Under the pieces are notes generated by a model. The model ran no database searches. It was given only the letters and a program-made list of their open reading frames with translations, and was not told the origin of the DNA. Positions 52,541-58,715 of a stretch of DNA of 64,000 nt are shown here, one piece after another. How positions within the stretch are numbered: the first letter of the stretch is position 1; each line of letters starts with the position of its first letter. The stretch spans positions 62,001 to 126,000 of the forward strand of contig JAKSSD010000002.1 of assembly GCA_024403275.1 (NCBI GenBank), given 5' to 3'. The position numbers were made by a program, and so were the translations under genes. This DNA comes from Lachnospiraceae bacterium (lineage in GTDB: Bacteria > Bacillota > Clostridia > Lachnospirales > Lachnospiraceae).

Positions 52541-52645
52541 ATGATGAATTTACGTACAAAAAAATCCAAAGTAATCTTGGCAATTATTGCAATAGTTCTT
52601 GTTATCGCAATGATTGTACCTTTTTTAGTATCCGTCGCGTGGTAG
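52541..52645 (+). CDS. Small membrane protein (34 residues), unknown
   Basis: ATG 52541 to TAG 52645 encodes a peptide with a basic head (MMNLRTKKSK), one hydrophobic segment (VILAIIAIVLVIAMIVPFLV) and the end SVAW. GAGGAAAA at 52528-52535 is a good SD. A TTGCAA-N17-TATAAT promoter lies 65 bases upstream. It is too short for usual gene callers. The shape (basic head, one TM, tiny tail) matches the small single-TM proteins (for example DUF4044-type) of Firmicutes, but that is only a resemblance. The AIR-synthase-like gene follows. Confidence 0.7.
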   Translation: MMNLRTKKSKVILAIIAIVLVIAMIVPFLVSVAW

Positions 52646-52694
52646 AATAAGTATAAGTTAAAAACGAAAAAAAAGCAATTAACTGGTAAATGCG

Positions 52695-53666
52695 ATGATA
52701 GACGGAAAAGTAGCTGAGAATGTGTTGAAAAGAGCAGTTCTTAGCAGAATTAAAGAAATCAATAAAGATGTAATTACTGGCGCGGCTTTTGGAAAAGACT
52801 GCGCCATTTTGAATTGTAAGGAAAAGACTGGAATTGCAACGGGGACAGCGATAGGCTTAAAAAATGGCAGATATGCTATTTATAAGGCCGCAAATAACCT
52901 AGCAGCAGAAGGATTTCAGGCTAAATCATTTACATTAAATATAATAATTCCATCAGAAAGCAAAGAATCAGAGTTAAAAAGTCTGATGGATGAGTTAGTC
53001 GACATTGCCTATTCTTTAAATGCACAGATTATTAATGGTAACACTGAGGTAAGTAGCCAGATAAAAGAAGCGATTATTAGTGTAACAGCTATTGGTGATT
53101 TATTTTCAAATCATCAGGTCGATAAGCTTAACATTAAGCCGGGAGATAAAATCTTAGCTACAAAATGGATAGGAATTGAAGGCTGCGCGATTATTTACAA
53201 TGCAAGAAAAGAAGAATTAACAGATAGATTTGGGACTAATTTTCTTGCTAGAGTAGAAAGATATCATGAATGGGTATCTTGTGAGGAAGAAGCCAAGCTT
53301 GCAAGTCTTAATAAAGCAATAGCTATGAAGGATGTTTCTGAAAGAGGAATATTTGCAGCATTATGGGAACTTGGAAGTGTAGCAGGGAAAGGCTTAAAGG
53401 TTAATCTTAAAGATATTCCTGTCAGACAGGAAGTAGTTGAGATTTGTAATTATTTAAATATTAATCCATATGCACTTAAGTCTCAGGGAATGATGTTAAT
53501 AGTTGCAAGAGAAACAGAAGCAATTATTGAAGAACTTGATAAGGTTGAGATTCCATGTAGCATAATAGGTGAATTTACAGATAACAATGACAGAATTGTT
53601 ATAAATGAAGATGAAATACGCCATCTTGATAAAATAAAACAAGATGAGATTTATAAAGTAATATAA
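52695..53666 (+). CDS. AIR synthase (PurM/HypE)-like protein
   Basis: PurM-fold protein. The N-terminal half includes GAAFGKDCAILN and AANNLAAEGFQAKSFTLNIIIP (the ATP-binding half), and the C-terminal half SERGIFAALWELGSVAGKGLKVNLKDIPV resembles the AIRS_C domain. It is closer to HypE-type maturation proteins than to PurM, but no hyp operon is present. It is cotranscribed with an Lrp regulator and an aminotransferase, suggesting amino-acid or cofactor metabolism. Only a weak SD is seen. Confidence 0.75.
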   Translation: MIDGKVAENVLKRAVLSRIKEINKDVITGAAFGKDCAILNCKEKTGIATGTAIGLKNGRYAIYKAANNLAAEGFQAKSFTLNIIIPSESKESELKSLMDELVDIAYSLNAQIINGNTEVSSQIKEAIISVTAIGDLFSNHQVDKLNIKPGDKILATKWIGIEGCAIIYNARKEELTDRFGTNFLARVERYHEWVSCEEEAKLASLNKAIAMKDVSERGIFAALWELGSVAGKGLKVNLKDIPVRQEVVEICNYLNINPYALKSQGMMLIVARETEAIIEELDKVEIPCSIIGEFTDNNDRIVINEDEIRHLDKIKQDEIYKVI

Positions 53667-53677
53667 GGAGAAATGGT

Positions 53678-54160
53678 ATGCGTGAGAAAATTTTAAAAGC
53701 AATTGAGAAAAATTCTAGAATTGACTTGAAAGAACTGGCGATTATGCTTGGCGAAGATGAAATTAAAGTGGTAAATGAAATCGCGGCCATGGAAGCGGAA
53801 GGAATTATCTGCGGATATCATACACTTATTGATTGGGATAAAACAGATATTGAAAAGGTTAGCGCACTTATTGAAGTAAGAGTAACTCCACAGAGGGGAC
53901 AGGGATTTGATTCTATCGCAGAAAGAATCTATAAATATCCAGAAGTAAATAGTGTTTATCTTATTTCAGGAGGTTATGACCTTCTTGTTTCACTTGAAGG
54001 AAAAACTCTTAAGGAAGTATCTAAGTTTGTATCAGATAAGCTTTCTACACTTGATACAGTTCTTAGTACAGCAACACACTTTATTTTAAAGAAATACAAG
54101 GATCATGGTTCGATTCTTGATAAAAAAATAGTAGATGAAAGGTTAAAAATGACACCATGA
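53678..54160 (+). CDS. Lrp/AsnC-family transcriptional regulator
   Basis: The N-terminal winged helix (IEKNSRIDLKELAIMLGEDEIKVVNEIAAMEAEGIICGYHTLIDW, residues 7-52) is followed by a RAM/AsnC ligand domain (VRVTPQRGQGF and YLISGGYDLLVSLEGKTLKEVSKFV). The 160 residues are typical. Its stop overlaps the aminotransferase start (ATGA), so it probably responds to that enzyme's substrate or product. SD AAGGAG. Confidence 0.9.
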   Translation: MREKILKAIEKNSRIDLKELAIMLGEDEIKVVNEIAAMEAEGIICGYHTLIDWDKTDIEKVSALIEVRVTPQRGQGFDSIAERIYKYPEVNSVYLISGGYDLLVSLEGKTLKEVSKFVSDKLSTLDTVLSTATHFILKKYKDHGSILDKKIVDERLKMTP

Positions 54161-55329
54161 GAAATCCGTTATCAGATAAAATAGTTGAAATTAAGCCATC
54201 TGGTATCAGAAAATTCTTCGACATTGTAAGTGAAATGAAAGATGCAATTTCTTTGGGTGTTGGAGAGCCTGATTTTGATACACCATGGCATATAAGAGAT
54301 GAGGGTATTTACTCTTTGGAAAAGGGAAAAACCTTCTATACTTCTAACGCAGGTTTGAAAGAACTTCGTCAGGAGATTTGTAATTATTATTATAGAAAAC
54401 AAGGCGTTTCATACAATCCTATTACAGAAACATTAGTTACAGTTGGTGGTTCTGAGGGTATTGATATGTGCTTAAGAAGCATGTTAAATCCAGGAGAAGA
54501 AGTTATCATTCCTACTCCTTGTTATGTTTCATATGAGCCTTGTACAGTAATGGCAGGAGGAGTACCTGTTATTCTTCCTCTTAAGAATGAGAATCAGTTT
54601 AGACTTACAGCAGAAGAACTTGAAAGTGCTATTACTGATAAAACTAAGATTTTGATTCTTGCATTCCCTAACAACCCAACAGGTGCGATTATGGATAAAG
54701 AGGATCTTGAGGCAATTGCAGAAGTAATCATAAAGCATGATATTTTTGTTCTTTCAGATGAGATTTATTCAGAACTTACATATAGTGAAAAGCCACATGT
54801 ATCAATTTGTTCACTTCCAGGAATGAGAGAAAGAACAATTGTTATTAATGGTTTCTCAAAAGCATATGCTATGACAGGCTGGAGACTTGGATATGCACTT
54901 GGTCCTGCTGAGATTATTAAGCAGATGACCAAGCTTCATCAGTTTGCAATTATGTGTGCACCTACAACTAGTCAGTATGCTGCAGTTGAAGCCATTAAGA
55001 ATGGTGATGAAGATGTAGCTGAAATGAGAGAAGCATATAATCAGAGAAGAAGATATCTTATGCATGAGTTTGAGGAAATGGGACTTCCATGCTTCGAACC
55101 ATTTGGAGCTTTCTATGTGTTCCCTTGCATTAAGGAATTTGGAATGACTAGTGAAGAATTTGCACTTAAATTCCTTGAGGATGAGAAAGTAGCAGTTGTA
55201 CCAGGTACAGCATTTGGCGACTGTGGAGAAGGATTCTTGAGAATTTCATATGCTTACTCAATTGATGATCTTAAGGTTGCTATTGGCAGACTTAAAAATT
55301 TTGTTGAGAAATTACGTGAGGCTAAATAA
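54157..55329 (+). CDS. PLP-dependent class I/II aminotransferase
   Basis: Fold-type I aminotransferase. The PLP Lys is in INGFSKAYAMTGWRLGYALG near residue 235. The pocket stretch LAFPNNPTGAIM is near 168 and SDEIYSELTY near 198. The subgroup, aromatic or aspartate-type, cannot be told from sequence. At 390 residues it is full length. It overlaps the Lrp gene by four bases and the trmL gene by one base, so the three are coupled. Confidence 0.9.
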   Translation: MRNPLSDKIVEIKPSGIRKFFDIVSEMKDAISLGVGEPDFDTPWHIRDEGIYSLEKGKTFYTSNAGLKELRQEICNYYYRKQGVSYNPITETLVTVGGSEGIDMCLRSMLNPGEEVIIPTPCYVSYEPCTVMAGGVPVILPLKNENQFRLTAEELESAITDKTKILILAFPNNPTGAIMDKEDLEAIAEVIIKHDIFVLSDEIYSELTYSEKPHVSICSLPGMRERTIVINGFSKAYAMTGWRLGYALGPAEIIKQMTKLHQFAIMCAPTTSQYAAVEAIKNGDEDVAEMREAYNQRRRYLMHEFEEMGLPCFEPFGAFYVFPCIKEFGMTSEEFALKFLEDEKVAVVPGTAFGDCGEGFLRISYAYSIDDLKVAIGRLKNFVEKLREAK

Positions 55330-55817
55330 TGAATATTGTATTATTAGAACCAGAAATTCCATTTAATACTGGTGCTATAGGTAGAACTTGTGTTGCAACA
55401 GGAACGACTCTTCATTTGATTGAACCTTTAGGTTTTGTTTTAAATGAAAAGTCAGTCAAAAGAGCTGGTATGGATTACTGGGATAAGCTTGATTGCAGAA
55501 GATATGTTAATTATGAAGATTTCTTAGATAAGAATCCTGGAGCACGTATATTTTATGCTACAACTAAAGCGAAACATGTATATTCTGATGTTACATTTAC
55601 AGATAATGATTATATTATGTTTGGAAAAGAAAGTGCAGGAATTCCAGAAGAAATTCTTGTTGAGCATCCAGATGAATGTATAAGAATTCCAATGCTTTCA
55701 GAAATCAGATCATTGAATTTATCCAATTCGGTAAGCATTGTTTTGTATGAAGCATTAAGACAGACAAACTTCAAGAGCATGGAACTTGAAGGAGAACTTC
55801 ATAGATTAAAATGGTAA
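55329..55817 (+). CDS. trmL: tRNA (cytidine/uridine34-2'-O)-methyltransferase TrmL
   Basis: SPOUT-class enzyme methylating the ribose at position 34 of tRNA-Leu. It starts MNIVLLEPEIPFNTGAIGRTCVATG, has LHLIEPLGF, and the knot motif IMFGKESAGIPEEILVEHPDECIRIPM with the final LNLSNSVSIVLYEALRQ. The 162 residues match TrmL. It ends the AIR-synthase-like-Lrp-aminotransferase unit, overlapping its neighbour by one base. Confidence 0.95.
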   Translation: MNIVLLEPEIPFNTGAIGRTCVATGTTLHLIEPLGFVLNEKSVKRAGMDYWDKLDCRRYVNYEDFLDKNPGARIFYATTKAKHVYSDVTFTDNDYIMFGKESAGIPEEILVEHPDECIRIPMLSEIRSLNLSNSVSIVLYEALRQTNFKSMELEGELHRLKW

Positions 55818-55849
55818 AAAAAGAGGACTGATTAATCAGTCCTCTTCAT
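55815..55849. terminator. Bidirectional terminator between trmL and the histidine kinase
   Basis: A perfect 26-base palindrome at 55821-55846 (AAGAGGACTGA - TTAA - TCAGTCCTCTT) preceded by seven A and partly overlapping the kinase stop codon. It ends transcription from both sides. Confidence 0.9.
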
Positions 55850-57260
55850 TTATGTCTGAAAGTGGCAATGTAAACAAGAATTCGGTTCCTTCACCCTCAG
55901 TGCTTATACAGTTAATATTTTCGCCGTGGGCTCTAATAATCTCTCTTGTGATTGAAAGGCCAAGGCCTGTACCACGTTTATCTTTACCTCTTGAAAGATC
56001 AGTTTTGTAGAATCTGTCCCAAATCTGATTAAGGCTTTCTTTAGGAATACCAATTCCCTGGTCCTTAACACTAATAAAGACTTTCTTATGTTTTTCCTTG
56101 GTTTCAATAAATATTGTTGAATCTTTGTTGCTGAATTTAATGGCATTATCCATTAAATTGTAAATAACCTGTTGGATTTTACCCATATCACCTTTAACAA
56201 AGAGATGTTCTCCAGTTAATGTAAGAGAAATGGAGATTCGTTTCTTCTGACAAGCTCCTTCAAAGGTAGCTACCGTTTTACGAATAGCGGTATTTATGTC
56301 AAAGTCAGTTATTTCAAGCATCATACCTTCTGTATTAAGGTTGTTTAAAGTAAGAAGAGAATTAGTAAGCTTAATAAGTCTATCTGATTCATTAGTTACA
56401 ATTTCAAGGTATTTGTTGTGGAGTTCTGGTGGAATTGTTCCATCAAGCATTGCTTCAGAATAACCCTTGATACTCGTAAGAGGAGATCTGAAGTCATGTG
56501 ATACATTGGCTACAATCTGTTTCTGATTATCTTCAACCTTTGATAATTCATTGGCCATATAGTTAAGAGATGCAGCCAGGTAACCTAACTCATCCTCACT
56601 ATCGATCTGGAATTGATAGTGAAGGTTACCAGAAGCGTATTCTTCGGTCGCTTTGGTAATCTTTCTAAGAGGACGATATACGTTACTTGTAAAGAAAATC
56701 AAAATAATAAGAGATAGAACAAACAAAATAATCAAAAGATAATAGGATACGTTCAAAAGCATATTGGATAAATCCTGAATTTCCGTCATTTCCTTGTGAA
56801 TAACTACGTAACCCTGTAATTGGAAATTAGTTAAAATTGGTGCAAAAACACTTAGGACATCATCGTCAAAGGATCCATAGAAATTACCAACAGTATAGTA
56901 TCCACCAGTATTATCGACTGTACTGAAATTCTCTACAGAGGAAGGATTCATAATATCAACAGGAGTATCTGAAGATAGGACAATAAGTCCAGAAGGGTTC
57001 ATAATCCAGATTGTTGCATCAAAGTAAACGCCCAGGATATCAAGCTGTTTCTTAACACGGTCGATACTGATTTCAGAATTGTAAAGGTCAGTTGCGTAAG
57101 TGTCTGCAACAATAATAGCTTCTTTATATAACTTGTCAGCTTCTGTTTTGACTACCAGATTGGTAATGGTTCTGGAAATAAAGGTTGCCACTACAATAAA
57201 TCCGAAGAAGGCAAACAGAAGATATGCAACTATTAATTTGGTATATACGGTTTTTTTCAT
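55836..57260 (-). CDS. Sensor histidine kinase of the HtrA-like pair
   Basis: Membrane kinase with membrane segments near residues 9-31 and 170-190 enclosing an extracytoplasmic sensor of about 135 residues. HAMP (about 192-245), HisKA with the acceptor His in NVSHDFRSPLTSIKGYS (near 248-264), and HATPase_c with LMDNAIKFS, DQGIGIP and GTGLGLSI follow. It is four bases downstream of the HtrA-like gene and no response regulator is adjacent, so its partner is encoded elsewhere. A perfect palindrome ends it. Confidence 0.92.
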   Translation of the reverse strand: MKKTVYTKLIVAYLLFAFFGFIVVATFISRTITNLVVKTEADKLYKEAIIVADTYATDLYNSEISIDRVKKQLDILGVYFDATIWIMNPSGLIVLSSDTPVDIMNPSSVENFSTVDNTGGYYTVGNFYGSFDDDVLSVFAPILTNFQLQGYVVIHKEMTEIQDLSNMLLNVSYYLLIILFVLSLIILIFFTSNVYRPLRKITKATEEYASGNLHYQFQIDSEDELGYLAASLNYMANELSKVEDNQKQIVANVSHDFRSPLTSIKGYSEAMLDGTIPPELHNKYLEIVTNESDRLIKLTNSLLTLNNLNTEGMMLEITDFDINTAIRKTVATFEGACQKKRISISLTLTGEHLFVKGDMGKIQQVIYNLMDNAIKFSNKDSTIFIETKEKHKKVFISVKDQGIGIPKESLNQIWDRFYKTDLSRGKDKRGTGLGLSITREIIRAHGENINCISTEGEGTEFLFTLPLSDINEED

Positions 57261-57264
57261 TGTC

Positions 57265-58575
57265 TTACTCCGAAAGTGTTAATTTAACATCCATTTCGCT
57301 ATATTCACTACCACTTGGTCTCATTATTGTGATAACTACATCATCATCAGGGTTGTAGTTAGCGAGTTCATTTTCATATTCCAAAACATTTGTAATAACA
57401 GCATCATTAATTGCCACGATTACATCTCCTTTTCTAATGCCACTCTTCATGGCAGGAGAATCCATATAAAGATTAGTTACATAAGCACCAGTTGGAATAT
57501 TGTAATACTGCTTTGCAAAGGTTGTAACATTAGTTACATAAACACCAATATGAGCGGGCTTTTTTTCATTGCAAAGATTCTCAATAATACCCTTGATTTC
57601 AGTAATACCTATAGCTGATACCTGGTTAGGATATTCTTTAGAATTATAAGATTGATCGATAATACCGATAATCTTTCCCTTCTGACTTACTAAAACTCCA
57701 TTTGAATTAGGAGAGCCATAAATGTCAGTAGTAATAAGAGAGAAGTTCTTATCAATACTATTTATTTCATTTGCAGTAGAAGTAACCATTCCGTAAGCAA
57801 TAGAAGAACCATAATTATAAGGGTCTCCAGTAGCGATAATTAAATCACCGGATTTGGTGCTTACAGCAGAGTTACCAAGCTCTGCATAAGAAATGGCACT
57901 TTTAGTTGTATCATGAAGGTCATCCAAAGGGACAGTAACAATAGCCAAATGATTATATTCATCGTTTGATTTAAGAGTAGCTTTGGCTTCCTGTGTATTA
58001 AAAAATGTGACAATTATTTCTTTGGAATTAACAATATTTTCAGAGTTAATAAGTATAAGCAAATCGCTTCCATTGTCATTTATAATAATACCCGTTGTCT
58101 GAGTATGGTTTTCATAGGAATTTAAAAGCCAGTCAGTTCCATCCTGTACACCAGTTACTGTAACTAAAGAACGATTGGTCTCTTGAGCAATATTTCTCAT
58201 TTTGTAATAGATAGTCTGAAGATCAGATACGGCTGGCTCATATGCTACAAAAGCCTCATCAATAGTACTTGTAAATGCTGGTGGTTCAAGCTGTTTGTCT
58301 ACATCATGAAGCATGTCTTCCGGAAGAATTTCATCAGATGGGTCGTATAAATCAATGCTTATGTCCATTGGTTCTTCAGGGGTAGAAAACATTTTAACGA
58401 TAGAATCCTGGAAAAAGAAGAAAATAACACAGGCAACAAGAGCAAAGCTTATAGCCAAGGATATGGTAAGCAGGGATTGTTTAAAGACTTTCTTCTTATT
58501 AATAGGTCGTTCTTTTATTTTTTCTTGTAAAAAGGTATAGTCATCATTTTCGTTTTTTAAATGCTGGTCGGCCAT
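57265..58575 (-). CDS. HtrA-like serine-protease-fold protein, probably inactive, with PDZ domain
   Basis: The 436-residue protein has a cytoplasmic N-terminus, a membrane segment at about 34-56 and an extracytoplasmic trypsin-like domain (about 120-320) with a PDZ domain (about 340-430, with MKSGIRKGDVIVAINDAVI). Of the triad, the expected His site reads INSENIV (176-182), the Asp site reads NHLAIV (208-213), while the Ser site reads PNSNGVLV and keeps S291. So it is probably a pseudoprotease. It heads the operon with the kinase, suggesting a sensory role. Its own promoter lies upstream. Confidence 0.85.
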   Translation of the reverse strand: MADQHLKNENDDYTFLQEKIKERPINKKKVFKQSLLTISLAISFALVACVIFFFFQDSIVKMFSTPEEPMDISIDLYDPSDEILPEDMLHDVDKQLEPPAFTSTIDEAFVAYEPAVSDLQTIYYKMRNIAQETNRSLVTVTGVQDGTDWLLNSYENHTQTTGIIINDNGSDLLILINSENIVNSKEIIVTFFNTQEAKATLKSNDEYNHLAIVTVPLDDLHDTTKSAISYAELGNSAVSTKSGDLIIATGDPYNYGSSIAYGMVTSTANEINSIDKNFSLITTDIYGSPNSNGVLVSQKGKIIGIIDQSYNSKEYPNQVSAIGITEIKGIIENLCNEKKPAHIGVYVTNVTTFAKQYYNIPTGAYVTNLYMDSPAMKSGIRKGDVIVAINDAVITNVLEYENELANYNPDDDVVITIMRPSGSEYSEMDVKLTLSE

Positions 58576-58608
58576 GTAAACCTCCTTAAGTAAAACAAAT
58601 ATGGTTAT

Positions 58609-58637
58609 ATTTTAGACAAAAAACATAACATTTACAA
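58609..58637 (-). promoter_or_regulatory. Promoter of the HtrA-like/kinase unit
   Basis: On the minus strand, TTGTAA (58637-58632), a 17-base spacer and TAAAAT (58614-58609). AAGGAGG lies near 58586-58580. It is back to back with the flagellar sigma-28 promoter. Confidence 0.6.
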
Positions 58638-58650
58638 GTAAAGGCAGGGC

Positions 58651-58677
58651 TAAATAAAATAAGAAATGTGCCGAAAT
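58651..58677 (+). promoter_or_regulatory. Sigma-28 (FliA/SigD-type) promoter of the flagellar unit
   Basis: TAAA at 58651-58654, exactly 15 bases, then GCCGAAAT at 58670-58677. Consensus is TAAA-N15-GCCGATAA/T, so the match is nearly perfect. A start around 58684 lies upstream of ATG 58716 and downstream of GTG 58668. Confidence 0.8.
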
Positions 58678-58715
58678 ATAAACTACAGAAATTAAATAAT
58701 CCAGGGAAAAGTCAT

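Noticed and set aside
54100..54120. GGTTCGATTC motif resembling a tRNA T loop
   Set aside because: It is inside the Lrp coding region and has no acceptor or anticodon stems.
58668..58715. GTG start for the giant flagellar gene
   Set aside because: No SD, and it lies in the sigma-28 promoter; ATG 58716 has an SD.
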